In this document: positions 44,633 to 56,358 of the stretch, piece after piece
Numbering within the stretch: the first letter of the stretch is position 1
Layout: every line of letters starts with the position of its first letter
DNA from: Symbiodinium natans
Taxonomy: Eukaryota > Sar > Dinophyceae > Suessiales > Symbiodiniaceae
Direction of reading: 5' to 3'
Length of the DNA: 64,000 bases
Assembly (NCBI GenBank): GCA_905221605.1
Contig: CAJNDS010002296.1
Span: 447,491 to 511,490 of the forward strand
Translations under genes and position numbers: made by a program
The notes under the pieces: generated by a model
What the model was told of the DNA's origin: nothing
Database searches by the model: none
Seen by the model: the letters and a program-made list of their open reading frames with translations, nothing else

Positions 44633-46262
44633 ACACATGTGGGGGCACTTGCAGAAGGTATAGCTGTCGGCTTGGATGCAACATGCTCCATGTTAGTGAT
44701 TGTCGGTGTATTCGCACGAAAACCGCCCGGAACGGTCATAGACTTGGCAATGAGGAGTGCCACCCTACGCCTCACCCACAGGCTGTTGGAGTCTTGAAGC
44801 TTCAGCAGCTTGCGCACCGCTGGCCGGGTGCGGGGCTCGCTGCATGAGCTGCTGCCAAGAGTCCTTTTTGAGGCCAACGTGCTGCGGCACGACAGTGGGG
44901 CAATGGGCTAACGCGCTCACTGGGGGACTCGCCCATTCGGCTGAACTACTTCGAGTTCGCCGTGGGGCATGCAGCGTTGGTGGGGAGGCCTTTGTTAGAG
45001 GCATGCAAAGGTTTACAGTTTAGAGTCTTGATACAAGCCATGCCTGCGTGTGAAGGACATGAATCCCAGGGTTGATTACGGGACGAGTTTCGGGCCCCGT
45101 GCAACACATGTAGGGACGCTTGCTGCAGGTAGCTTGCGGCTTGGATGCAAAGTACTTAGTCGTGTTCTTTCGTTTTTGTTAGGGAATGTGCACAAAAGCC
45201 ACCAGGTTTCAAACTCGTCTTTCGCAGTGAGGAGTGCCACTCTACGCCTCACCCACAGGCTGTTGGAGTCTTAAAGCTTCAGCAGCTTGCGCACCGCTGG
45301 CCGGGTGCGGGGCTCGCTGCATGAGGTGCTGCCAAGAGTCCTTTTTGAGGCCAACGTGCTGCGGCACGACAGTGGGGCAATGGGCTAACGCGCTCACTGG
45401 GGGACTCGCCCATTCGGCTGAACTACTTCGAGTTCGCCGTGGGGCATGCAGCGTTGGTGGGGAGGCCTTTGTTAGAGGCATGCAAAGGTTTACAGTTTAG
45501 AGTCTTGATACAAGCCATGCCTGCGTGTGAAGGACATGAATCCCAGGGTTGATTACGGGACGAGTTTCGGGCCCCGTGCAACACATGTAGGGACGCTTGC
45601 TGCAGGTAGCTTGCGGCTTGGATGCAAAGTACTTAGTCGTGTTCTTTCGTTTTTGTTAGGGAATGTGCACAAAAGCCACCAGGTTTCAAACTCGTCTTTC
45701 GCAGTGAGGAGTGCCACTCTACGCCTCACCCACAGGCTGTTGGAGTCTTAAAGCTTCAGCAGCTTGCGCACCGCTGGCCGGGTGCGGGGCTCGCTGCATG
45801 AGGTGCTGCCAAGAGTCCTTTTTGAGGCCAACGTGCTGCGGCACGACAGTGGGGCAATGGGCTAACGCGCTCACTGGGGGACTCGCCCATTCGGCTGAAC
45901 TACTTCGAGTTCGCCGTGGGGCATGCAGCGTTGGTTGGGGAGGCCTTTGTTTGAGGCATGCAAAGGTTTACAGTTTAGAGTCTTGATACAAGCCATGCCT
46001 GCATGTGAAGGACATGTGTACCAGGGTTGATTACGGGACGAGTTTCGGGCCAGGTGCCGTGCAACACATGTAGGGACGCTTGCTGCAGGAAGCTTTCGGC
46101 TTGGATGCAAAGTACTTCATCGCGTTCTTTCGGTTTTTGTGGGGGCATTCGCACAAACACCATCCGGCACCGTCCAAATTTCAGACTCGTCTTTTTGCAG
46201 TGAGAAGTGCCACTCTACGCCTCACCCATACGCTGAGGGAGTCTTGAAGCTTCAGCAGCTTG
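44633..46262 (+). repeat. Tandem array of ~477-bp units carrying a disrupted reading frame
   Basis: Units begin at ACACATGT at 44633, 45104, 45581 and 46064 (lengths 471, 477, 483) and a last partial unit stops near 46262. The second and third units are almost identical; the outer ones are diverged. Each full unit holds a protein-like stretch: LHELLPRVLFEANVLRHDSG, then after a one-base frame change IRLNYFEFAVGHAALVGRPL and LLEACKGLQFRVLIQAMP. A stop also precedes it in the same place in each unit. Because all units share the break, it predates the amplification, so this is probably an amplified exon or pseudogene and not several working genes. Reading it with tiny introns is the alternative. 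Confidence 0.85.
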
Positions 46263-46378
46263 AATAGCTTAAACTGCAGGGTACTTTGACTACGAACCCT
46301 AGTACATTCAACAATTCAGGAGTATACTTCAGAGGAGAAACAAATAGCCCCAAAACCTAAACCTCATAAAGCGTCAGA

Positions 46379-47085
46379 GGTTTGGCGCCAAACTCCTTTG
46401 TGCAACTGCTGGACATATCTGAAGCACGGCTCGCAGTCAGGGCGGTGTACTTACTGTTGGGTTAGCAGGGAATGGGGTAACGATATGCGCTACAGAATCC
46501 CTTAAAGGGTATTTATTAGGACCCTAATTCCCCCACTCCCTGCTAACCAACAGCAAGTTTAGGGTCGAGGTTGTAGGGCTTGTCGGGTTCAAGGTTTCTC
46601 CTTAGCATTCGGCAGTTTAGGATTTCTGGTTTTGCGGTTTAGGGTTGTTTGTGGTTCCCTACCAGAATGGGACGGGACGAGCTTGCGAACAGCGGTATCA
46701 TGTGAAGGGGCCATTGGCTTCGTTCGTTTCACCTGACAGCCTACTCATCTCCAAAGAATGAGAGTTGGATACAAGTAGCATGTCGGCTTTGCACACATGC
46801 TTCTAATTCTTTCCATACCACCCAAGAGTCGTTGACAATTGTTGTTCCTTAGTTTGTGTATGTACGCGTGCATCACTAGATTGTTTAGCAGACGCCTCAA
46901 CCCCAAAACCCTGAACCCCTATAACCCTAGACCCCTAAACTCCACACCCCAAAACCCTGAAACCGACGCTTTTTAAATTCTGCAGGGTCCGCTTCGAAGT
47001 GCATCCGTTCTTTCAGCTGCGCAGTGTAGCTAGCTGGGCTGATCTGAAGCATGAGATTCTTTTTGGCGAGTATACCTTCATATAG
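46379..47085 (+). CDS. Unidentified gene, last two exons
   Basis: 46379-46441 reads GLAPNSFVQLLDISEARLAV. 46986-47085 reads VRFEVHPFFQLRSVASWADL then KHEILFGEYTFI and a TAG at 47083-47085. The phases join (AG plus G) with an AGG at both junctions. A 100-bp hairpin element (46453-46557) lies at the start of the intron. The amplified 477-bp units just upstream may derive from an exon of this gene, but I see no proof. Function unknown. Confidence 0.45.
46453..46557. repeat. Hairpin element within an intron
   Basis: ACTGTTGGGTTAGCAGGGA pairs with CCCTGCTAACCAACAG. It starts a few bases after the end of the exon at 46441. It is a single copy in this window, but has the size and shape of the other intron-borne hairpins. 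Confidence 0.75.
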
Positions 47086-47153
47086 GAGGACACCCCAAAG
47101 GGTCATAATTCACATGAGGCCCCGCACAGGCGGACAATAGGCATGGCAGTGAG

Positions 47154-50100
47154 ATGACTGAGGCCATGCCCCTTTCTCTCCTGTTGGCTCCGGAGCTTTG
47201 TGCGCATGCTGGCGTTCCAAGATGGGACGCCGTAGCTTGCCGCAATCTCAGCGCAAAGCTCAACTAGGTAGGTCTTGGGACATGTTGTCTTTTCCTTGAT
47301 GGGCTTAAGAGGATCATATTCAGGAACATCTTTCAGAGGGTGTTAAGGGCCATCCCAGTCAAGCCGAAAAAACCTCCGAGGTCTGCGAAGCTTGGCGGAG
47401 AAGCAGGTGCTCTGCTGGGCTTTGGGCTTATAAGCTGGTACTATAACCCTACTAAGGGCTGTTAGTTTAAGGGGGAACATCCCAACTTATAAGGTTTAGG
47501 GTTTAGGCTTGTCCAACATGGAGTTTGATCGAACTTGTGGGCCCTTTTTGCCATCAGCCACCACTTGGTCCGGCCTCAATCCCTTGAACCCTGGAGCAAT
47601 CCCAATTCTGAAATCCGGAACCCTGATGCTCTAGGAACCGAAGTCTCGAAATCCATAGAGTTACAAGCTCCTTAATTCTGCAAAAAACCCAATCCCGATA
47701 ATCCCTTAAGGGAGGAATATACACCTTATAGAGTCCCTATATTCCTAAGTAGCCCCCAAATACCCCTAAATAACCATTAAGGTCCCTTCGAAGGGTCCCC
47801 TTAGTCCCTTAAATCCCGAAACCCTAAGCCCTAACCCTAAACCCTAGGCCCTAAACCCAAAAACCTAAACCCTAAACCCTAAAACCCTAAAACCCTAAAC
47901 CCAAACCCTAGACCCTGTAGCTAGTTTCGACATGACATCGAGTTGCAAGCGTTGCCAGGCCCAGGGAGCCCCAGTATCCCTTCAGTGCGGATTAGGGTTT
48001 AGGGTTTAGAGTGTGGGGTGTAGGGTTTAAGGTTTAGGGTTTAGGGTTTAGGGTTTAGGGTTTAGGGTTGACTCTCCATGGAAATGGCATGAAAGGGTTC
48101 CTGTATGTTGAATTCAAGGCTATAAGGTACATTCCTTTACTTAGGGTGGGCGGGGGGGAGGGGGTGGCGAAACCCTAACCCGAAACTCCTAAGCCTAGTC
48201 TAAACTAAGCTTGGGTGGGGCTCGACTCTCATCATTTAAGGCTAACCTAAGGCATATTCCTTTACTCGTGGGCCGGGGGGGGGGCGGGGCGAAACCCTAA
48301 ACCCCAAGCCCCTAAGCCTGGTCCAGGCTCTACTCTCACTTTTCTCTTCAAGCTCGGTGGAAGTGGATCGCGTCGCAGCCCAAGACAGGGTTGACATACC
48401 GGGGGCCTCCACGTAGGGTTAGCAGGATTTAGGTTTTAGCGTTCAGGGCTAGGCGTTTAAGTTTTGGGAGAGTTTAGGGCTTAGGGTTTAAGCGGTTAGG
48501 GGTTGAGGATTATGTAAACATGTAGGGTTCAGAGTTTAGGGGTGGGAATGCTCGCTGAGGTGCATATCCTTCAGGCATCGCCGCAGCAACTGGTCCAGGA
48601 CGGGTGCAGGGACAGGACTACCCCAGAGGGCCCAATACTCCTTCACTCAAATCGGGTTTAGGGTTTAGGGATCCTTAAATTAAAGTCTTTCAAGGTGTGC
48701 CTCTTAAATAAGGGATGCGGGGCTCTCTGGCATAACTTTGTTCACACGCTGCCTCCCAGAGTCAAGCTGCAGGCAGCACTGCCGTCTCCCTTCCCGCCGA
48801 ACAGTGCGAAGGCCGGAGGCATATGTCCTGTCAGCTGCACCATCTCCGACTTTCCCAAATATAGGGGCACCTCGAAACCCTTAACCCTTACACCCTAAAA
48901 CCCGAATTAATATCCCCCCCCTTATTGTTCTAGGAACCATGAGAGTGGGTGCCCTTATTTCGGGGTAAGATATCCTGTTTGCCAGAGGAAGAGCATGTCG
49001 TTGCGCAACTGCATCTCCATGCTGCTCTAAATCCCCGAAACCCCCATGCCCCTCCATGGACGTTTAAATTTGAATCCGAGCCCCTTGAACTCATGCAAAT
49101 GCCAGGCTCTGCAATCCAGCCCTTCAGCCAGCATCATCATCTGCGAGGTCCCAGACTGCAAGCCCGAAACCCTAAACACTAAACCCTAAACCCGAAGCCC
49201 TAAACCCTGAACCCTGAACCCGAAACCGCAGGGGCCCTGGATTGTTTTACTGCGAGGACATCGTCGGAGCATCAGGCGCACTTCGGGCGGAGGCCCTCGA
49301 GGCAAGCTGCGCGTTAGGTTCGCTCAGTATGTACATGTATACACATACAGCTTACTTAGTACGTATAGCACATATTGCGTAAACATCATGCCTATAGTAG
49401 TTATATAACTTTGTATACACAGTACATTTGTCCTGCTTATCTACATGACAGCACGCATTTCCGAAGCAGAGCTCAGCGCAGTGGCCTCGATCCGTAACAG
49501 TTTTTGGGCATGCGAGGATCTTGCGCTGGTCTGGCGCACCTGCTCAGGCGAACGTCGGCTGGGGTTCCACAGTGAACTTCGGCACTTGCAGGTTAAGGGT
49601 TTGGAGGGTTTATTGGGTTTGGAGGCTTGAAAGGGCTTCAAAAAGGCTTGAGAGGCTTATTTCTTGTAGGTTTCCTAAGGAGAAGCTTAAGCAGACCTTC
49701 TAGCAACTTAAGCAGCAGCTGGCTTTTGAGCTCTTAGGGACACCTCAAAACATGAATCCACGTAGAAGACAGGTAACCCTAACCCCTAGACCCTAAACCC
49801 CTTAAGGACCTAAGGAAGAAGATTCCCAGCACCAGGGCGCAAGGGCCGAGAGCTGCGAGTCATGCCGGAGGTGCGCCAACCACAGTTTTCGGGCGTTTTG
49901 GCACATGAGTCACGGTGGTTTAGGTTTCAGGGTTCACGGTTCAGGGTTCAGGGTTGAGGGTTGAGGGTTGAGGGTTTAGGGTTTAGGGTTTAGGGTTTAG
50001 GGTTTGGGAGGACCCCTGAGCCCTAAACCCCTTTCGCATGTCTTTGCCTCGGCAAGGCCATCACGCTCAAGCTGTCCCTCATTGAGAGCTGCGAGTTGGA

Positions 50101-51935
50101 GAGGACCCCTTTGTTTTAGGATCTTTGACAGTTAAGGGGTTTAGGGTTTAGGGTTTAGGGTAAGGGTAGGGATGTTCCCAGCAGTCCTTAGTAGGGACTA
50201 TAAGAGGGGGTACTATGATCTCTATTAAGGACTGTTAGTATACGGGGGAACATCCCAAAGTTTAGGGCTCAGGGGTGTACAGGGTTTAGGGTTGTTCGGG
50301 GTACGGCGCCTTTCTGCTCGGATCCCAGGTTGTAAGAAGCGTTGGTGCTTGGGGCGGCCCGGTTGAGGTTCAGAACCTCTTGACATAAAATCCTTTCCTG
50401 AAGAATCACGGGTAGCTACAGGTGGGGCGATGCAAAGGCAACCAATTCTAACCAGAGTTACCCCAGAAATGGTACACCCCAAGCCCTTTTTGCACACCCA
50501 CGCACACACCCGAAACGCTGGACCCTTAATCCCTAAACCCTCAACCCCTAATCCCTCAAAACCCCCAACTTACCACCGTCCAGGCGAACTCGTGTAGTGG
50601 AGCGCCCTGGTGGCGTGGACGTGTCCGGGGTCAATGCGCTCAGCGTCTCAGACTTCTTGAGCCGCGCACCCGGCGCTCGGGCTGAGGCCTTGCACTCCCA
50701 GACACGGAGCCCAACGCCCCTTACCGTAGTTGAGTTACATACTTAGCCTAGAGTTGAACTTAAAACTTTTCGAGGTTCCCTTATTTAGCAGGAAGAGTAA
50801 AGTTTAACCATCTTTCCAGTGTTTGTTGGAGAAGTAAGGTTTAGGAAGACCCTTCTGTGGTTCAAAGGTGTAGGGTATAGGGCTCTCCGCCTTGAGAAGT
50901 TGGTGCTCAGCAGTGCAGGCGCAAGTCGCAGACACCTAAAACTACCTGGGACCCTCTTTCCTGCAGTGTTAGGTTCTGCCTACTAATAAAGGGTAGCTAC
51001 CACTGGACTGTAGGTAAATAGAGTCCTAGGTAAAAACCGTAAACCTCACCAACCCTCTGCCTTATCCCGAAGCCCTGTATGAGGTCTCGAAGAGAAGCTC
51101 TTGAAGCCGAGATGGCTGAGCAAAGAGGCATGTTCCGTTCCGCCAGGATATGGGGGCGGGGCGGGGCAGTCCGAAAATTGGGGGATTCATCGAGTAAGGA
51201 GCTAAATACGCGGTACCCCTATTTGGGGAGCCGAAACCCTCAACCCCAAATAGCCATAAGGGTGCCGTTCTATTTATAGGACCCAAAAAGGGACCCTAAT
51301 TTAGAGAACAAACCCTAAACTCTCAACCAAACCCTAAACCGCAAAAAGGTGGAAGCCCTGTCGCTGCCCTTGGGCCCTTCTCTACTCACAGCACTGGCCG
51401 CTCTCAGCGCACGCCGCCCTCCCAGATCCTTGAAAGAGGGGGGGGGGGGGAGTTGTTAGGGTTTAGGGTTTAGGGCGTAGGGTGCAGCGTGTTAGAGTGT
51501 TGGGGTGTTCGGGTGTTAGGATGTTAAGATGCTAGGGTGTTAGCGTTTAGGGATGTTTAGGGTTTAGGGGTCCCATAAACTTCCCAAAGCCTTGAGAGCC
51601 CCAAACCCCAAACACCGAACCCACGCGAGCTCTAAGGCGAGAAGGGAGCACCCTTGCTGCGCATGCGGCTCGTAGCAGAAAATCCGGGCAAGGCCGGGCA
51701 AGGGCAGCCCCTTAGTCAAAGAATGGGCTCAGGGTTTCGGAGTTTAAGGCGTTAATGTAGGGTCGAAATATTACTAATAGTATTCTCTTATGGTCCCTTT
51801 TTGATTCTACTATAATGACCCCTAAAACCCTCTTCTAAGTATTCAGGCTCCTTTATTCGACAGCATCTTAAGGATTCCTGTGCAACTTAAAGTTCTTCCC
51901 GGATGCGCAGCAGAAGGGCTGCCATTTCAAGTGCT
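47154..51935 (+). CDS. Unidentified exon series (one or more genes)
   Basis: A start exon at 47154 reads MTEAMPLSLLLAPELCAHAG to about 47267, meets a family C introner (47268-47358) and resumes with RGLRSLAEKQVLCWALGL. Further + strand exon-like segments: about 47935-47990 (MTSSCKRCQAQGAPVSLQCG); about 48360-48412; about 48575-48655; about 49233-49318 (CEDIVGASGALRAEALEASC); about 50050-50105; about 50583-50700 (GVDVSGVNALSVSDFLSRAP); about 50881-50985; about 51350-51435; about 51643-51720; about 51875-51935 (NLKFFPDAQQKGCHFK, then a stop). Borders are of the usual AG/GT-repeat kind. Nothing fixes how many genes there are, and no family is recognisable. Confidence 0.3.
47268..47358 (+). mobile_element. 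Family C introner-like intron (91 bp)
   Basis: GTAGGTCTTGGGACATGTTG ... GGGCTTAAGAGGATCATATT ... GGGCCATCCCAG. It is clearly related along its whole length to 33884-33977, which sits in a different gene. It has GT-AG ends and interrupts an open frame. Confidence 0.75.
47436..47485. repeat. Family A right half
   Basis: GGTACTATAACCCTACTAAG...GGGGGAACATCCCAA matches the right arm of family A and lies less than 100 bases after the family C unit. Confidence 0.7.
50168..50259. repeat. Family A hairpin element (full copy)
   Basis: GGGATGTTCCCAGCAGTCCTTAG... and ...TATTAAGGACTGTTAGTATA then CGGGGGAACATCCCAAAG, with the usual hairpin pairing but a shortened left arm. Confidence 0.8.
51752..51858. 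repeat. Family B element
   Basis: AATGTAGGGTCGAAATATTA, CTTATGGTCCCTTTTTGATT and CTAAGTATTCAGGCTCCTTTA follow the family B order. Confidence 0.7.
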
Positions 51936-52019
51936 GAGGTGACCGGAACCTTTGGCAAGTACCTAGGAAGCGTCCGCTAAGCGCCCGAAAAAAGTCGCGC
52001 CGCACCTGTGGTTGCGCAA

Positions 52020-52345
52020 GTTGCATTTTTGCATCGCTTGTGCTGTATCCTCGCATCATGTACTCCTAGTATCGTTGCGTCGTGCACACCGATGTATCCT
52101 CGGATGGTGTCTTCGTGCAGCGTTCTGTTTGCCATGTCTCGTGTCGCACTCCTAGCGTCGTGTTTTCACGTCATGGTTGTGGCGGTGTCGTATTTGCTTG
52201 TCGTGTTTGTGTAGTGTCTTCGCGTCGTGTCTTCGTGTCGGGTCTTTGTGTCACGGCTTCGTATCACGGCGCGTGTTGTGTTTTCGTGTCGCGTTTTCGT
52301 GTCGCGTTCGTTTGCGTTTCTCGTCTCACGTCTCGCTCTCGCGTC
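52020..52345. repeat. Low-complexity CGTGTC/TCGTG-rich tract
   Basis: Degenerate short repeats of TCGTGTC, TTCGTGTCG and CGTCGTG fill the region, making all frames look open (Cys/Val/Ser/Arg-rich). The apparent reading frames here are most likely artefacts of the repeat. Confidence 0.7.
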
Positions 52346-52517
52346 GTGTCCTCCTTGCCGAAGCTTGCGACACCTGTCCAATTCGGGTTCATGGCTCCGA
52401 TCAGGTTTCCTGGTTGGTGGGAGGTTTGCTCTCTCTGAGTAGCATCGGGAGTTGCCTGTGCTTGAAGGAGTGAATATATTCAGCTAGTTAACCCTGATTC
52501 CCGAATTCCCTATCCAG

Positions 52518-53020
52518 AACTGGATCAGCGAACAATTCTGCGGAAAGGTCCATGGCATCGTCACGCGCTTCACGTGGCCGGGGGCCACAGGCCAAGGGAA
52601 CCCTAAAATCCGGACCCTGTAGAACACCCTAACCCCTAAACCCTAAACCCCTAAATTCTGAACCCTAAACCCCTGAACCCCTGAACCCTAAACCCTAAAC
52701 CCGATAACCCTAATCCTTAGTGGACCTTGAACAAAAGAATTGTGCAGTCCCTGCCAGGCCAGAGCTGGGACACCAGGCACCAAGAGCAACTGTCTTGTCC
52801 CATTTTATGGGTGAGGGTTTAGGGTTTATGGGTTTAGGGTTTATGGGTTTAGGGGTTAGGGTTTAGGGTTTGGGGTTTAGGGTTTAGGGTTTAGGGTTTA
52901 GGGTTTAGGCCGCAGCGGCCGTGGCATGATAGTTGCAGTCGCAAGTTTGACGCTGTTCGATCAAAACTTCGAGGCTTCATGAATCAATTGAAGCCACGCC
53001 TTCCATCACTCAGCCAATAG
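52518..53020 (+). CDS. Unidentified gene, 3' exons
   Basis: 52518-52589 reads NWISEQFCGKVHGIVTRFTW after ATCCAG. About 52720-52800 reads LEQKNCAVPARPELGHQAPR. About 52935-53020 reads SRKFDAVRSKLRGFMNQLKP and ends at a TAG. TTTAGGG arrays separate the last two. Consistent strand and borders, no recognised family. Confidence 0.4.
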
Positions 53021-53109
53021 GGTTTAGGGTTTAGGGTTTAGGGTTTAGGGTTTAGGGGGCACCAAATCGAAGAAAAGCCTATTCTTACTATTCAGGCCCC
53101 TATATAACC

Positions 53110-53967
53110 CCTTTGCCACCTTTGACAGACGGTTGGCGAGTTGCCTGCTTCGCACGGCCAGGCTGGCAGGCGTTGTTTGGCCCTGCGAGGGCGGAAACAG
53201 ACCACCCGACCTGGAGGCGGGTTCTAAACCTAAACCCTAAACCCCGCAGGTTCGGTTGTCTGCATCAGATTTGGGGGGTTTGGGGGTCCCCTATTTTCGT
53301 AAGCCCCCATATACACCGACTCCTTCCACCTTACAGGAGCCCGAAACCTAGGCCCTGAACACCCTCAACTCCCCGAAGCCATGAACCACCCTTGCACCCC
53401 CAAATCCTTCACCCGAAGCCCGAAACACCCTCAACGACCGTAAGTCCGAAACCCGAAACCCGAAACCCGAAACCCGAAACCCGAAACCCTAAACCCTAAA
53501 CCCTAAACCCTAAACCCTAGCGATGCCGCAACTCCCACTGCCAGGCAGGAGATGCTGTGGTCGTGGCAGTTGAATACTCATCTGCGCGTGGTCTCATCGC
53601 GCCGGTCTAAGAGCGTCTGAGCTCTGCAGATACCAGGGAGCGGTTTTGGGGTTTAGGGTTTAGGATTTAGGGTTTAGGGTTTAGGTTTGGGTTTAGGGTT
53701 TTGGGTTTAGGGCTTCGGGTTTAGTGTCTTGCTGTGCTTTGCGGTTTTGAGATCCCTGCACCCGAAACGCTAGACAATTAAACCCTACACCTAAACCCTC
53801 AACCCTAAACCCTAAGCCCTAGACCCTTTCAGGTGAGCCCAGTGTGCCTGGAGCGAGCGAACGCCACTGCCATCACTTCAGCCACCGCCGGGAAAACACC
53901 GACCTCGTGGAATGATCGGTTTTGGACTTTGTCGTTCTTGGTGGATTCAGGAAGGATTCCTTTGTAA
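53110..53967 (+). CDS. Unidentified gene, exons with clean terminal exon
   Basis: About 53125-53225 reads ASCLLRTARLAGVVWPCEGG. About 53545-53615 reads GDAVVVAVEYSSARGLIAPV. 53833-53967, after TTTCAG, reads VSPVCLERANATAITSATAG and SWNDRFWTLSFLVDSGRIPL to a TAA. The first two frames are tentative; the last is convincing. Function unknown. Confidence 0.4.
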
Positions 53968-54734
53968 GTTCAGTTATATAGTTCTTGGTGAGGGCACATA
54001 TTGGGTGTCCTAGCGGAAAATCCAAAAAGTTAAGATCCCACCTCATACTCTACGGGGGTTCCGTGAGTAGGCTGGGGCGTTTGTCCAGATTGGGCCGCAA
54101 ACATCCTACCGGCACACGTATTCTTAGTAAAAGCGGATCAAGAGCGAGCACGCGCTACACAGCTCATGCAATCACGTTCGTGCATGGATGTCATTCTCGG
54201 ACGAAAAAATGAGTTCCACGCAACAACAGACGTTGGCAGCGCAGCATGTCTGTGCCCAGAGTCACTCATAGTTAAGACGATGAGCCAAAGGGCTGCCATG
54301 GCTGCAGTGGGCGGCAAGTGGCGCCTTCTGCCCCCTCGGCGCAGCCATCAAGGCAGGCAACGCTTTAAGGATACAACGGTTCAGGGTTCAGAGCTTGAAA
54401 GTTTATGGCATTTGGAATTGGGTCTTGAGGGCTTTGGGGCTTTTCAGACCGCGACGCACAGGGCGGGCTTGGGCCTTGCAGGGTATCGGCTGTGAGTTCG
54501 CAGGCTACGAGACCCCATTGACATGCCTGTTCTTGAGATCGGTTTCATAGACTTCGGGGGCTGTGTTTACGGGGACAACGGGGTCAGTGTTTCCAGGGGG
54601 CTGTCTGCAAGAATACCATTCCGTTCTTACTTGTCCGTGGGGTTCCCTGTCCGGCGTCCGTGTCAGAATGCTGCTTTTCCAGCGCTCTGCGAATATGCGT
54701 AAGCACATGTGTGTTATATACATCTATATATATA
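53968..54734. other. No confident gene
   Basis: Overlapping open frames at about 53985-54495 include a plausible MSQRAAMAAVGGKWRLLPPR start, but frames change without visible splice sites. Could hold an exon of an unknown gene. Confidence 0.35.
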
Positions 54735-54923
54735 TATATGTATGGTCACCCCCCCCCAATGGACCCACCGCGGGCCTTGATCTTTGCACAAGTACCGCAA
54801 ATACCGCTAAAACCTATGCTGTCTGCTGATCTTCCGGTGACCGGAATTTGACTGTATTCCTTAATTCACTCTCTCACACACACGGAGGGTTTTTCTTTCT
54901 GTTGGCTTTTGTTTATTATTTAA

Positions 54924-56290
54924 GATTTAGGCATTTAAACCTAAGCCTGCAAAAAAAACCCTTAACCTTTAAACCCTGTAGGGTTGAGGTTTCAAGGTTC
55001 AGGGTTTAAGATTTAGGCATTTGAACCTATGCCGGCAAATAAACCCTAAGCCCCTAACCTTTGAATTCTATAGGGTTAAGATTTTTACAGGTTTAGGGTT
55101 TAAGATGTAGGCATTTAAACCTAAGCCTGCAACTAATTTTAAACCCTTAACCTTTAACCCTGTAGGGTTAAGGTTTAAAGGCTTAGGGTTTAAGATTTAG
55201 CCATTTAAACCTGTAGCCAAGCCCTTAACCTTTAAACCCTGTAGGGTCAAGATCTTAAGGTTCAGGATTTAAGATTTAAGCATGTAAATCTCAGACTTCA
55301 ATTAATTTTCAACCCTTAACCTTTAAACCCTGTTGGGCTAAGGTTTAAAGGTTTCGGGCTTAAGATTTAGGCATTTAAACCGATTCGGGCAATTAACGCC
55401 AAGCCTTTAACCTTAAAACCCTATAGGGTTAAGATATTCAATGGTTTTAGGGTTTAAGTTTAAGGGTTAGGTATTTAGACCTATGCCGGCAGTTCATGTT
55501 GAACCCTTAACCTTAAGCCCTAAAGGGATAAGATTTAAAGGTTTAGGATTCTTTACTGAGACATCTAAATCTAAGCTTGCAATTAAACCGAAACCCTTAA
55601 CCTTTAAACCCTATAGGGTGAAGGTTTAAAGTTTTAGAGTTTAAGATTCAGACATTTAAACCGAAGACGGCAATTCACAATAAGCCCTTAACCTTTAAAC
55701 CCTATAGGGTTAAGGTTTAAGGGTTTGGGGTTTAAGATTTAGGCATTTAAACCTAAGAATGTAATTAATTTGTCACCCTTAACACCCTTAAACTTTGTAG
55801 TGTGAAGGTTGAAAGGTTTAGGGTTTAAGATTTAGACATTTAAACCTAAGCCCATAGAGTTTAAACCTTAAGGGTTTAAGGTTTAGGCATCTATTCCTTA
55901 ACCCTAAACCCTCTAGGGTCAGGACCCAAAAGCCCTCGGCAATCAAGCCTAAACCCTTGATCTTCAAACCCCATAGGATGAAGGTTCGAAGGTTTGGGGT
56001 TTAAGACTTAGGCATTTAAACCTAGAGGGCATTTAAGCCTTAAGCCTAAACCCTTCAGGGTCAGAACCTTAGCACCCTATAGGGATCTAGCACCTGCAGG
56101 TATACATCGGCTTTTAAACCATTACACCCTGTAAGAAGGTTTAGGGTCTTTTCGGGGTCTATCTCTAAATTTCTCACGGGGTCAACCCTGCAGGGTTTAA
56201 AGTTAAAGGTTTAGGGTTAAAGGTTTAGGCAATACCTGAAGGATTAGAACCTTTTAACCCTTTTGTGCTTGAGGCTTAAACCCATAAAAC
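54924..56290. repeat. Degenerate satellite, unit about 85-95 bp, telomere-like and self-complementary
   Basis: The unit GATTTAGGCATTTAAACCTA-AGCCTGCAATTAA-...-AACCTTTAAACCCTGTAGGG-TTAAGGTTTAAAGGTTTAGG-GTTTAA restarts at 54924, 55010, 55104, 55194 and on for well over ten diverged units. Each contains two internal palindromes (GGCATTTAAACCT and AACCTTTAAACCC...GGGTTAAGGTT). Confidence 0.9.
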
Positions 56291-56358
56291 TTAAATCCCT
56301 AGGGTTATGCCTAAGTTTCACAAAAACCCCAAAACAAAAAAAAACAAAGAACAAACAA

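Noticed and set aside
44765-45481. Minus-strand 79-codon frames repeated in the tandem array
   Set aside because: They are antisense shadows of the GC-rich unit; the + strand frames are more protein-like.
52082-52442. Open frames of 71-118 codons, Cys/Val/Arg-rich
   Set aside because: They come from a degenerate CGTGTC short repeat that opens several frames at once.
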